Source of the DNA: Comamonadaceae bacterium
GTDB taxonomy: Bacteria > Pseudomonadota > Gammaproteobacteria > Burkholderiales > Burkholderiaceae_C
Reading direction: 5' to 3'
DNA length: 14,911 bases
Assembly: GCA_947374705.1 (NCBI GenBank)
Contig: CANCDA010000040.1
Location: forward strand, 1 to 14,911
Part shown: positions 5,536 through 13,003 of the stretch, piece after piece
How the letters are laid out: the number at the start of each line of letters is the position of its first letter
Position numbering within the stretch: the first letter of the stretch is position 1
Translations under genes and position numbers: made by a program
The notes under the pieces: model-generated
The model's database searches: none
What the model was told of the DNA's origin: nothing
What the model saw: only the letters and a program-made list of their open reading frames with translations

Positions 5536-8496
5536 ATGTTATTGACCAAAAAATCCTCGGCTGCTGACGTCGCCGCTCGTTCCCCGTTTGTTCACAGCCT
5601 GCGCCGTGGCCTGAGCAAAGCTCTGCCCACCATGGATCGCCGCGCGTTTCTGCGCCGCTCGGGCATGGGGTTGGGGGTTGGCATTGCCGCCACGCAGCTC
5701 ACGCTGGTGAAGAAAGCCCAGGCCTCGCAAAACGGTGTTGCCATCGGTGACGGCAAAATTGAAGTCAAGCGCACGGTGTGCACGCACTGCTCGGTCGGTT
5801 GCGCTGTGGATGCTGTGGTGGAGAACGGTGTGTGGGTGCGCCAAGAACCGGTGTTTGACTCCCCCATCAACCTGGGTGCGCATTGCGCCAAGGGTGCGTC
5901 GGTGCGTGAACACGGCCACGGCGAATACCGCCTGCGCTACCCCATGAAGCTGGTCAACGGCAAGTACGAGCGCATCAGCTGGGACACCGCGTTAACCGAG
6001 ATCAGCGCCAAGATGCTGGAGCTGCGCAAAGCCAGCGGCCAAGACAGCGTGTACTTCATCGGCTCATCCAAACACAGCAATGAGCAAGCCTATTTGCTGC
6101 GCAAGTTTGTCAGCTTCTGGGGCTCCAACAACTGCGACCACCAGGCGCGTATTTGCCACTCCACCACGGTGGCCGGTGTGGCCAATACCTGGGGTTACGG
6201 CGCCATGACCAACTCGTACAACGACATGCAAAACAGCAAGGTCGCCATGTACATCGGCTCCAACGCCGCCGAGGCGCACCCCGTCAGCCTGCTGCACATG
6301 CTGCACGCCAAGGAAACCGGCTGCAAGATGATCGTGGTCGATCCACGTTTCACCCGCACCGCCGCCAAGGCCGACGAGTACGTGCGCATCCGCTCCGGCT
6401 CTGACATCGCCTTTTTGTTCGGTCTGCTGCATCACATCTTCAAGAATGGATGGGAAGACAAAAAGTACATCAATGACCGTGTCTATGGCATGGACAAGAT
6501 CAAAGAAGAAGTGCTGACCAAGTGGACGCCCGATAAGGTGGAAGAAGCCTGCGGCGTCAAAGAAGCGCAAGTGCTCAAAGTGGCTTCCATGCTCAACGAG
6601 AGCCGCCCCGGCACCATCGTGTGGTGCATGGGCCAAACCCAGCACACCATCGGCAACGCCATCGTGCGCGCCTCGTGCATTTTGCAATTGGCACTGGGTA
6701 ATATCGGCAAGAGCGGTGGCGGTGCCAACATCTTCCGTGGTCACGACAACGTGCAGGGCGCGACCGACGTCGGCCCGAATCCCGATTCCTTGCCCGGCTA
6801 CTACGGCTTGGCAGAGGGTTCATGGAAACACTTCGCCAAGGTCTGGGGTGTGGACTTTGAGTGGATCAAAAAACAGTTCGCTTCGCCTGCCATGATGGGC
6901 AAATCGGGCCTGACGGTGTCGCGCTGGATTGACGGCGTGCTGGAGAAAAACGAGCTGATCGACCAGGACTCGAATTTGCGCGGCGTCTTCTACTGGGGTC
7001 ATGCGCCCAACTCACAGACCCGCGGTCTGGAGATGAAGCGTGCTATGGACAAGCTGGACTTGCTGGTGGTGGTCGATCCCTACCCATCCGCCACCGCTGC
7101 CATGGCCGCCATGCCCGGCAAGGCGGAGGACCTCAATCCGAATCGCGCGGTGTACCTGCTGCCCGCCGCCACGCAGTTTGAGACCAGTGGCTCGGCCACC
7201 GCGTCCAACCGCTCCATCCAGTGGCGCGAGAAAGTCATTGAGCCGCTGTGGGAGAGCCGCAGCGACCACATGATCATGCATCAGTTCGCCGAGAAGCTGG
7301 GCTTTGCCACCGAGCTGTCCAAGAACTACAAGATGCAAAAAGTCAAAGGCATGGACGAACCCATGCCCGAAGACATCTTGCGTGAAATCAACAAGGGCAT
7401 GTGGACGATTGGCTACACCGGCCAAAGCCCAGAGCGTCTGAAAGCGCACATGAAGAACATGCATTTGTTCGACGTGAAAACCCTGCGTGCCAAAGGCGGT
7501 AAAGACAAAGAAACCGGCTACGACTTCACCGGTGATTATTTCGGTCTGCCCTGGCCTTGCTACGGCACAGCCGAACTCAAGCACCCCGGCTCCCCCAATC
7601 TGTACGACACCTCCAAGCACGTCATGGATGGCGGCGGTAACTTCCGCGCCAACTTCGGCGTGGAGCGTGAAGGCAAGACACTGCTGGCCGAGGACGGCTC
7701 GCACTCCCTAGGTTCGGACATCACCACCGGCTACCCGGAGTTTGACCACGTGCTGCTCAAAAAACTGGGCTGGTGGGATGACCTCACCGACGCCGAGAAG
7801 GTGGCAGCCGAAGGTAAAAACTGGAAGACTGATCTGTCAGGCGGCATCCAGCGCGTGTGCATGAAGGTGCACGGCGTTCACCCCTTTGGCAACGCCAAGG
7901 CCCGCGCCGTGGTCTGGAACTTCCCCGACCCCGTGCCCCAGCACCGTGAGCCTCTGTACAGCACCCGCCCCGACATGGTGGCCAAGTACCCCACGCACGA
8001 CGACAAGAAAGCCTTCTGGCGTCTGCCCACCCTGTACAAAACCGTGCAGGCCAAGAACGTGGCTGACAAGGTGCACGAGAAGTTCCCGCTGATCCTCACC
8101 TCGGGCCGTTTGGTCGAGTACGAGGGCGGCGGCGAAGAAACCCGCTCTAATCCTTGGCTGGCCGAGTTACAGCAAGAAGCCTTTGTGGAGATCAACCCCA
8201 AAGCAGCAGCAGATCGTGGCATTCGCAATGGCGAGCGCGTTTGGCTGGTGTCCCCGACGGGTGCTCGCTTGAATGTGCAGGCCATGGTGACCCCGCGCGT
8301 CGGGGCTGACACGGTGTTCATGCCCTTCCACTTCTCGGGACGTTGGCAAGGTGCCGACATGCTGGCCCATTACCCCAGCGGCGCTGCACCCATTGTGCGC
8401 GGCGAAGCGGTGAACACGGCCACCACCTACGGTTACGACAGCGTGACCATGATGCAAGAAACCAAAACGACGATCTGCAATATCGAGCGAGCATGA
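5536..8496 (+). CDS. Formate dehydrogenase catalytic (alpha) subunit, Tat-exported, molybdopterin/4Fe-4S
   Basis: This 986-residue enzyme oxidises formate to CO2 at a Mo or W bis-pyranopterin centre outside the cytoplasmic membrane. A twin-arginine signal (DRRAFLRRSGMG, residues 34-45) is followed by a hydrophobic stretch and an AQA site near 61-63. The 4Fe-4S motif is C82-x2-C85-x3-C89 with C117. The active-site motif RICHSTTVAG has C207-H208, where FdhF and FdnG of E. coli use selenocysteine; the codon at 6154-6156 is TGC. A C-terminal molybdopterin dinucleotide-binding domain begins near residue 850 (LILTSGRLVEYEGGG). The length fits FdnG-type subunits. The ATG at 5536 has GGAG at 5524-5527. 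An alternative ATG at 5632 would give a short signal; the long 33-residue stretch before the RR is unusual. The first gene after it is fdhB. Confidence 0.95.
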   Translation: MLLTKKSSAADVAARSPFVHSLRRGLSKALPTMDRRAFLRRSGMGLGVGIAATQLTLVKKAQASQNGVAIGDGKIEVKRTVCTHCSVGCAVDAVVENGVWVRQEPVFDSPINLGAHCAKGASVREHGHGEYRLRYPMKLVNGKYERISWDTALTEISAKMLELRKASGQDSVYFIGSSKHSNEQAYLLRKFVSFWGSNNCDHQARICHSTTVAGVANTWGYGAMTNSYNDMQNSKVAMYIGSNAAEAHPVSLLHMLHAKETGCKMIVVDPRFTRTAAKADEYVRIRSGSDIAFLFGLLHHIFKNGWEDKKYINDRVYGMDKIKEEVLTKWTPDKVEEACGVKEAQVLKVASMLNESRPGTIVWCMGQTQHTIGNAIVRASCILQLALGNIGKSGGGANIFRGHDNVQGATDVGPNPDSLPGYYGLAEGSWKHFAKVWGVDFEWIKKQFASPAMMGKSGLTVSRWIDGVLEKNELIDQDSNLRGVFYWGHAPNSQTRGLEMKRAMDKLDLLVVVDPYPSATAAMAAMPGKAEDLNPNRAVYLLPAATQFETSGSATASNRSIQWREKVIEPLWESRSDHMIMHQFAEKLGFATELSKNYKMQKVKGMDEPMPEDILREINKGMWTIGYTGQSPERLKAHMKNMHLFDVKTLRAKGGKDKETGYDFTGDYFGLPWPCYGTAELKHPGSPNLYDTSKHVMDGGGNFRANFGVEREGKTLLAEDGSHSLGSDITTGYPEFDHVLLKKLGWWDDLTDAEKVAAEGKNWKTDLSGGIQRVCMKVHGVHPFGNAKARAVVWNFPDPVPQHREPLYSTRPDMVAKYPTHDDKKAFWRLPTLYKTVQAKNVADKVHEKFPLILTSGRLVEYEGGGEETRSNPWLAELQQEAFVEINPKAAADRGIRNGERVWLVSPTGARLNVQAMVTPRVGADTVFMPFHFSGRWQGADMLAHYPSGAAPIVRGEAVNTATTYGYDSVTMMQETKTTICNIERA

Positions 8497-8504
8497 GATT
8501 TTGT

Positions 8505-8559
8505 GGGACAGACCGCAGTTACGCGAAGCGAACAAGCTCTGTCCTCAACTAATTAGGAG
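8505..8559 (+). repeat. Structured intergenic repeat, copy 1, before fdhB
   Basis: GGACAGA (8506-8512) pairs with TCTGTCC (8538-8544) as an outer stem. Inside, CGC-GAA-GCG (8525-8533) forms a hairpin, extended by GTT/AAC across a bulged A. The end runs into AATTAGGAG, the ribosome site of fdhB, whose ATG is at 8565. A second copy lies on the other strand at 13004-13060. It could be a translational element, an mRNA-processing site or a dispersed mobile repeat. Confidence 0.75.
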
Positions 8560-8564
8560 TTTTT

Positions 8565-9197
8565 ATGGCACGTATGAAATTTGTTTGCGACGCCGAGCGT
8601 TGCATTGAGTGCAACGGTTGCGTCACGGCTTGCAAGAGCGAGCATGAGGTGCCCTGGGGCGTCAATCGACGCCGCGTGGTCACGCTGAACGACGGCGTCC
8701 CCGGCGAGAAGTCCATCTCGGTGGCCTGTATGCATTGCTCTGATGCACCTTGTATGGCCGTTTGCCCTGTTAACTGCTTTTACCGCACCGACGAAGGCGT
8801 GGTGCTGCACGACAAGGACATCTGCATTGGCTGCGGCTACTGCTCCTACGCCTGCCCGTTTGGCGCGCCCCAGTTCCCCTCGCAAGGCACCTTCGGCGTG
8901 CGCGGCAAGATGGACAAGTGCACTTTCTGCGCCGGTGGGCCCGAGGCCAACGGCAGCCAGGCCGAGTTCGACAAATACGGTCGCAACCGCTTGGCCGAAG
9001 GCAAGCTGCCTGCCTGTGCCGAAATGTGCTCTACCAAGGCCTTGCTGGCCGGTGACGGCGACATGGTGGCCGACATCTTCCGCAACCGCGTGTTGCAACG
9101 TGGCAAAGGCGCTGAAGTCTGGGGCTGGGGTACGGCCTATGGCTCCAAGCAAGCGGGTCAACCTGGCGCAGCCGCACCAGCAGGAGCTAAATCATGA
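8565..9197 (+). CDS. Formate dehydrogenase beta subunit, four 4Fe-4S clusters
   Basis: This 210-residue electron-transfer subunit relays electrons from the catalytic subunit to the cytochrome b. Sixteen cluster Cys are visible in four groups: C13/16/19/23, C55/58/63/67, C87/90/93/97 and C119/122 with C151/155; C8 and C71 are extra. The CIECNGCVTAC and CIGCGYCSYACPFG motifs are typical of FdnH/FdhB subunits. Unlike E. coli FdnH, it has no C-terminal membrane helix; it ends in a flexible Gly/Ala/Pro tail. It has no signal peptide and is presumably exported by riding with the Tat-bearing alpha subunit. AGGAG at 8555-8559 lies six bases before the ATG. Its last codons overlap the following lipoprotein gene by ATGA. 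Confidence 0.94.
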   Translation: MARMKFVCDAERCIECNGCVTACKSEHEVPWGVNRRRVVTLNDGVPGEKSISVACMHCSDAPCMAVCPVNCFYRTDEGVVLHDKDICIGCGYCSYACPFGAPQFPSQGTFGVRGKMDKCTFCAGGPEANGSQAEFDKYGRNRLAEGKLPACAEMCSTKALLAGDGDMVADIFRNRVLQRGKGAEVWGWGTAYGSKQAGQPGAAAPAGAKS

Positions 9198-9415
9198 AGA
9201 ACTCCTTCCTCATCGTTTCCGCAGTCATGATGTTGGCCGCTTGTGGCGATAAAGCTCAAACCGCAGGCGGTGCACGGCAAGACGCTGCGCCCTATACGGG
9301 CACGGGTAAACCATTTGCCGATCAGGCCTGGAAACAGGGTGACAAGGCGAGCTGGGAGTCGCACCTGAAAGCGCGTGGACAAAACACCCAGAACGAATAC
9401 TCCCGCACCAACTGA
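9194..9415 (+). CDS. Small lipoprotein of the formate dehydrogenase operon
   Basis: This 73-residue protein opens with a lipoprotein signal (MKNSFLIVSAVMMLAACGD), with lipobox LAAC and modified Cys at residue 17. The mature part is about 57 residues, hydrophilic, with KPFADQAWKQGDKASWESHLKA in the middle and an Asn/Thr/Arg-rich end. Glycine directly after the lipid Cys does not signal inner-membrane retention by the E. coli rule. The start overlaps the fdhB stop by four bases and the gamma subunit begins 12 bases later, so it is made with the enzyme. I do not recognise a characterised family. A role as an accessory subunit or assembly factor on the periplasmic face is inferred from position. 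Confidence 0.8.
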   Translation: MKNSFLIVSAVMMLAACGDKAQTAGGARQDAAPYTGTGKPFADQAWKQGDKASWESHLKARGQNTQNEYSRTN

Positions 9416-9427
9416 CAGGACGCTCTT

Positions 9428-10573
9428 ATGAAAAAAGCACTTGTTGCAGCGTGTTTGTTGGCGCTGGCTTGGTTTCAACCGCTTCTGGCGCAGGACAAGC
9501 CTGCGGCGGCAGTGGCGGGCATCCAAAGCCAGAACATCGCCGATGTAAAACCCGACGCCAGCTCTGAAGCAGGCTATGCCGATCAAACCAACGCCGAACG
9601 CGCCAAAGTCCAGCCCGGCAACAACGCGCCCATGTGGCGTGATGTGGGCAAGGGCGTCACCGGCTTTAGCAGCTTGCCTTTGAGCGAGGCCCCTGAGGCC
9701 GGTAACCTGATTCAGCCCTTTGTGCAATACCCCGGCTCCCGCCTGACCAATGCGGGCGAGGCTTGGCGGCAAGTGCGCAACAACTGGATCATTCCCTACG
9801 GTGGTTCGTTGTTGTTGATGGTGGTCGGCGCGATTGCCTTGTTCTACAAGAGTAAAGGTAGCATCAAGCAGCACGGCGCCGATACCGGTCGCAAGATTGA
9901 ACGCTTCACCTGCTTTGAGCGTTCAGCCCACTGGACCAATGCCATTGCGTTCAGCATCCTGGCCATCTCCGGCTTGGTCATGGCCTTTGGCAAGTTCTTC
10001 CTTCATCCCGTTCTTGGGGGCACACTGTTCGGTTGGCTGACCTATGTGCTGAAGAACCTGCACAACTTCGCCGGGCCGGTGTTTGCCGTGTCCTTGGTGG
10101 TGGTGATTGTGACTTTTGTGCGTGACAACCTGCCCGCCAAAGAAGACATCACTTGGCTGCTCAAAGGCGGTGGCTTGTTTTCAGGCGAAGAAGTGCCCTC
10201 GCACCGTTTCAACGCCGGTGAGAAGGTCATGTTCTGGGGCGGCGTGTTCCTGCTGGGTCTGATTGTGGTGGGCTCTGGTTTGATGCTGGACAAGCTCATC
10301 CCCGGTTTGGTTTATGAGCGAGGCACGATGCAGCTCAGCCACATGGTTCATGCCGTGGCAACCCTGCTGATGATGTGCATGTTCATGGGTCACATCTATC
10401 TGGGCACGATTGGCATGGACGGTGCCTACAATGCCATGAAAACGGGTCAAGTCGATGAGACCTGGGCCAAGGAGCACCATGAGCTTTGGTACGACGACAT
10501 CAAGTCCGGCAAAATCCCGGCCCAGCGCACCACGGCGGACACCGCCATTGCCGCATCCCCCCTTAAAGTTTAA
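9428..10573 (+). CDS. Formate dehydrogenase gamma subunit, diheme cytochrome b, with extended N-terminus
   Basis: This 381-residue membrane subunit should pass electrons from the beta subunit to quinone. A cleavable signal peptide (about 1-21, ending PLLAQ) is followed by a periplasmic region of roughly 95 residues. Five hydrophobic segments then come at about 120-140, 172-191, 213-232, 267-287 and 307-328. Candidate heme ligands are H168 (ERSAHWTNA), H212 (KNLHNFAG), H305 or H308 (LSHMVHA) and H322 (FMGHIYLG), matching the FdnI pattern. E. coli FdnI is about 217 residues, so the N-terminal 150 residues (signal, periplasmic region, extra helix) are an addition seen in the long FdhC-type gamma subunits. 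The ATG at 9428 has only a weak AGGA before it. It sits between two small exported-protein genes. Confidence 0.92.
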   Translation: MKKALVAACLLALAWFQPLLAQDKPAAAVAGIQSQNIADVKPDASSEAGYADQTNAERAKVQPGNNAPMWRDVGKGVTGFSSLPLSEAPEAGNLIQPFVQYPGSRLTNAGEAWRQVRNNWIIPYGGSLLLMVVGAIALFYKSKGSIKQHGADTGRKIERFTCFERSAHWTNAIAFSILAISGLVMAFGKFFLHPVLGGTLFGWLTYVLKNLHNFAGPVFAVSLVVVIVTFVRDNLPAKEDITWLLKGGGLFSGEEVPSHRFNAGEKVMFWGGVFLLGLIVVGSGLMLDKLIPGLVYERGTMQLSHMVHAVATLLMMCMFMGHIYLGTIGMDGAYNAMKTGQVDETWAKEHHELWYDDIKSGKIPAQRTTADTAIAASPLKV

Positions 10574-10587
10574 AAGTTGAGGACCGC

Positions 10588-10914
10588 ATGAAATCCATTT
10601 TCGTATTGATCGCAGGCTGCACCTTGGCCGTCTCGGTATTCGCCAAGTTGCCCGCCCTGAGTGACGAGGCCAAAGCCAAAGCCGCAGAAGCCGCCGCCAA
10701 GACGGCCCATGCAGGCAAGGTGGATGCTTATCAGCTGTGCAAGTCGCAAGACCGAACGGCCGCTTATTACAAGAAGGCTGGCAAAGGCGGCGCTGACAAA
10801 TCAGCCTGCGTTGACCCTGGTGCTTTCGTGTACACGCCTGCGGCTCCGGTCGCTGTCGCACCGGCAGCCGCGCCAGTTGTGGCCGCAGCAGCTGCCCCCG
10901 CTGCCAAGAAATAG
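10588..10914 (+). CDS. Small secreted Ala/Pro-rich protein of the formate dehydrogenase operon
   Basis: This 108-residue protein has a clear Sec signal peptide (MKSIFVLIAGCTLAVSVFA, cleaved near residue 19). A short charged helix follows (SDEAKAKAAEAAAKTA), then a conserved-looking core GKVDAYQLCKSQDRTAAYY. Two Cys in the mature chain (C51, C74) could form a disulfide. The tail is low-complexity Ala/Pro/Val ending in KK. It starts 14 bases after the gamma-subunit stop with a GAGGA site, and is the last gene before the terminator. Similar proteins occur in betaproteobacterial FDH operons as I recall them, but no function is established. The tail may interact with the cell wall or a partner; this is inference. 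Confidence 0.82.
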   Translation: MKSIFVLIAGCTLAVSVFAKLPALSDEAKAKAAEAAAKTAHAGKVDAYQLCKSQDRTAAYYKKAGKGGADKSACVDPGAFVYTPAAPVAVAPAAAPVVAAAAAPAAKK

Positions 10915-10929
10915 TCTTCGCTTAACTTG

Positions 10930-10948
10930 GCCCTGGTGACCCCAGGGC
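10930..10948 (+). other. Perfect 7-bp hairpin ahead of the terminator
   Basis: GCCCTGG (10930-10936) and CCAGGGC (10942-10948) form a stem with a five-base TGACC loop. It lies 15 bases after the last stop codon and 13 bases before the terminator. No T-run follows, so it may stabilise the 3' end of the message rather than end it. Confidence 0.5.
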
Positions 10949-10961
10949 GATCAAGCGTATG

Positions 10962-10990
10962 AGGCCTGGGCGCAAGCTCCGGCCTTTTTT
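10962..10990 (+). terminator. Intrinsic terminator of the exported FDH operon
   Basis: GGCC (10963-10966) pairs with GGCC (10981-10984), and GGGC pairs with GCTC across one mismatch and a G-T wobble. A GCAA tetraloop closes the stem. Six T follow at 10985-10990. The shape is a textbook Rho-independent terminator and separates the structural operon from fdhD. Confidence 0.85.
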
Positions 10991-11004
10991 GTTAGTCTGT
11001 CTCC

Positions 11005-11877
11005 ATGTCACCTATCAAGCTCCCCCGATTAACGAAGGCGATTGCCCCTCTGACGCATGAGGTCGTGGTCGTGAACGAGCATGGCGAAGCCACGCCCATC
11101 TCCATCCCGGCAGAGCGAGCACTCACCGTCTATGTGGACAAACGCGAACTTGTCACCCTCATGACGTTGGGCGCGCACCCCGAGTTATTGGTCTTGGGTT
11201 TTCTGCGAAACCAACGCCTGATCGCCTCAGTGCAAGACATCGAATCTATCACCGTGGATTGGGGCGTAGGTGCCGCCGCCGTCAAGACCCGGGCGGGGAT
11301 TGACAACATCGAAGAGAAAACCGCCAAACGCGTCGTCACGACCGGCTGCGGCCAAGGCAGTGTGTTTGGCGACATGATGGAAGAAGTGGACAGCTTGGTG
11401 TTGCCAGCCGCAAAGCTAACGCAGGCGCAGCTCTACGGCATCGTCAACGCGATCCGACTCAAAGAGAGCACCTACAAATCAGCAGGCTCAGTACACGGCT
11501 GCGCCTTGTTCAAGGGCGAAGAGTTGCTGATCTTTGTGGAGGATGTGGGCCGCCACAACGCCATCGACACCATTGCCGGGTGGATGTGGATGCAGACTGA
11601 GCCCGTCACGCCCGTCACGCCCGTCGCGGGCATGACGGGCGAAGACAAGGTGTTCTACACCACAGGTCGCCTAACGAGCGAGATGGTCATCAAGTCAGCG
11701 CAAATGGGCGTGCCCATCGTGGTTTCACGCAGCGGCATCACGCAAATGGGCCATGAGGTGGCGCAACGCATCGGGCTGTGCACCATTGGGCGCGCAACGA
11801 ACAAGCACTTCCTTTGCTACAGCGGGCAGGATCGGCTGGTGTTTGAAACCGAGTTGGCGGGGGTGAAGTTGCGCTAA
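11005..11877 (+). CDS. fdhD: FdhD, sulfurtransferase needed for formate dehydrogenase activity
   Basis: This 290-residue cytoplasmic protein transfers sulfur (from IscS in E. coli) to the molybdopterin cofactor of FDH. Family motifs are RVVTTGCGQGS (residues 109-119), SAGSVHGCAL (159-168), FVEDVGRHNAIDTIAGW (177-193), YTTGRLTSEMV (218-228) and GVPIVVSRSG (235-244). The active-site loop has C115 followed by G-Q-G, so the second Cys of the E. coli CxxC is replaced by Gly; an additional Cys, C166, is present. Residues 200-212 are a proline/valine/threonine repeat encoded by a DNA hairpin. The ATG at 11005 lies only 14 bases after the terminator T-run and has no ribosome site; TAGTCT six bases before it could be a -10 box of a leaderless message. 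A short 18-base gap separates its stop from the convergent dehydrogenase. Confidence 0.93.
   Translation: MSPIKLPRLTKAIAPLTHEVVVVNEHGEATPISIPAERALTVYVDKRELVTLMTLGAHPELLVLGFLRNQRLIASVQDIESITVDWGVGAAAVKTRAGIDNIEEKTAKRVVTTGCGQGSVFGDMMEEVDSLVLPAAKLTQAQLYGIVNAIRLKESTYKSAGSVHGCALFKGEELLIFVEDVGRHNAIDTIAGWMWMQTEPVTPVTPVAGMTGEDKVFYTTGRLTSEMVIKSAQMGVPIVVSRSGITQMGHEVAQRIGLCTIGRATNKHFLCYSGQDRLVFETELAGVKLR
11601..11640. repeat. Tandem repeat and hairpin inside fdhD
   Basis: Short GCCCGTCAC units are repeated in tandem from 11601. GCCCGTCA (11610-11617) is then inverted perfectly by TGACGGGC (11633-11640), with a nested GCCCG/CGGGC stem (11619-11623, 11627-11631) around a TCG loop. One C-A mismatch separates two stems totalling 13 bp. 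It encodes P-V-T repeats in a linker between conserved FdhD blocks. Confidence 0.7.
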
Positions 11878-11898
11878 GAGGCGGGGTCATGCCCCTCA
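11878..11898. terminator. Possible weak bidirectional hairpin between fdhD and the dehydrogenase gene
   Basis: GGGG (11884-11887) and CCCC (11893-11896) form a short stem, extendable with a bulge through GAGG/CCTC. There is no T-run on either side and the hairpin touches the dehydrogenase stop codon. It is the only candidate terminator structure for the two convergent genes. Confidence 0.25.
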
Positions 11899-13002
11899 GC
11901 GCCAGGGGTCAATCGTCATGTGCACCACATCGTCGGCCCCTTCGCCCACGAGCGAGCGCAAGGCGTACTCGGTTTGATCCAGGCCAAAGCTGTGGGTGCT
12001 CATGTCGCGCACGTTGTGGCGGTTGCCCGCGATCAGTTGCAGAGCCAGCTCGACTGATTCAAAACTGTGGCCGCGCATGCCTTTGACGGTGAGGAAGCGG
12101 GCGATGATCATGTCGCTGTCGAACTCGGGTACTTTTTTGCGCTTGATGCCGCCCAAAATCACGCGGCCACGTTTGCGCGCTAACTGAATGGCGCTGATGA
12201 CCGAGCCGGGACCGCCTGAAGCGCAGTCGATCACCAGGTCGGCCATCTGACCATTGGTGATGTCGGCCACGGCCTCCAGCAAGTCTTGCTCACCTATGGC
12301 TACCGTGTGGTGCGCGCCTAAATGTTTGGCCATGGCCAAGCGCTTCGCGTCGCTCGGGTTGTTCAATCCGGTGACGATGATTTTCTCCGCCCCGGCCTCA
12401 CGCGCCGCCACCACGCACGACAAACCCTGTTGCCCCGGCCCCTGGATCAACACCGTTTGCCCAGGGCCAGCGCCGCCTTGCAGGTAAGTCCATTCGATGC
12501 CGTTGGACATGGGCAGGGCCAGCGCCGCGTACTTGGGCTCCAGCCCCGACGGCACCTTGTGAAACACCGTGTTCAGGTGCAGCTCCTGGTACTGGCTGTA
12601 GCCACCCCATAAGCCGTTGCCCACGTTGACGCCGGTGGCCCCATAGCGCAGGCCACCCAAGCGCCAATCGGTGGCGTTGCACAGACGGAAATCACCGCTG
12701 CGGCAAAAGTCGCAATGGCCGCAAGGCAGGTACTCTTCCAGCGCCACCAAGTCGCCTTCTTTTACGCCCCATTTCAGAGCTGCAATAGCGCCCACCTCTT
12801 GCACATGGCCCACGGTTTCATGGCCCAGAATGGCCGGGCCGCGCAGCTTGGGAATGTCTTGGAAAAACATCCAGTCGCTACCGCACACCCCTGTGGTGGC
12901 CACCTTAAGCAAGCCCGTGGTGGCGCTGGGCGCAGGCGTGTCGAAAGTTTGAATTTCGATGGTGTTGCCGGGTAAGGCAACGGCGGCTTTGAAGGTGGTC
13001 AT
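11896..13002 (-). CDS. Zinc-dependent medium-chain alcohol dehydrogenase
   Basis: This 368-residue NAD(P)-dependent dehydrogenase belongs to the medium-chain (MDR) superfamily. Catalytic zinc ligands are visible as C40 (TTGVCGSD) and H61-E62 (ILGHETVGH). The structural zinc loop has C94, C97, C100 and C108. The Rossmann motif is GPGQQG (188-193), preceded by the AGPGQTVLIQ strand. The ATG at 13002 is preceded by GATTAAAAGA, only a weak ribosome site, and directly by copy 2 of the structured repeat. It lies 66 bases downstream of the Rieske oxygenase on the same strand and is probably co-transcribed with it, suggesting oxidation of an alcohol or dihydrodiol-type product. The substrate is not deducible. 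A glutathione- or threonine-dehydrogenase identity is not supported by any motif I can see. Confidence 0.9.
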   Translation of the reverse strand: MTTFKAAVALPGNTIEIQTFDTPAPSATTGLLKVATTGVCGSDWMFFQDIPKLRGPAILGHETVGHVQEVGAIAALKWGVKEGDLVALEEYLPCGHCDFCRSGDFRLCNATDWRLGGLRYGATGVNVGNGLWGGYSQYQELHLNTVFHKVPSGLEPKYAALALPMSNGIEWTYLQGGAGPGQTVLIQGPGQQGLSCVVAAREAGAEKIIVTGLNNPSDAKRLAMAKHLGAHHTVAIGEQDLLEAVADITNGQMADLVIDCASGGPGSVISAIQLARKRGRVILGGIKRKKVPEFDSDMIIARFLTVKGMRGHSFESVELALQLIAGNRHNVRDMSTHSFGLDQTEYALRSLVGEGADDVVHMTIDPWR

Positions 13003-13003
13003 T

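Noticed and set aside
6154..6156. Possible selenocysteine codon at the FDH active site
   Set aside because: The codon is TGC, an ordinary Cys; no in-frame TGA or SECIS-like hairpin is needed.
10915..10928. CTTCGCTTAAC resembling the middle of the structured repeat
   Set aside because: There are no flanking GGACAGA/TCTGTCC arms and the match is too short to separate from chance.
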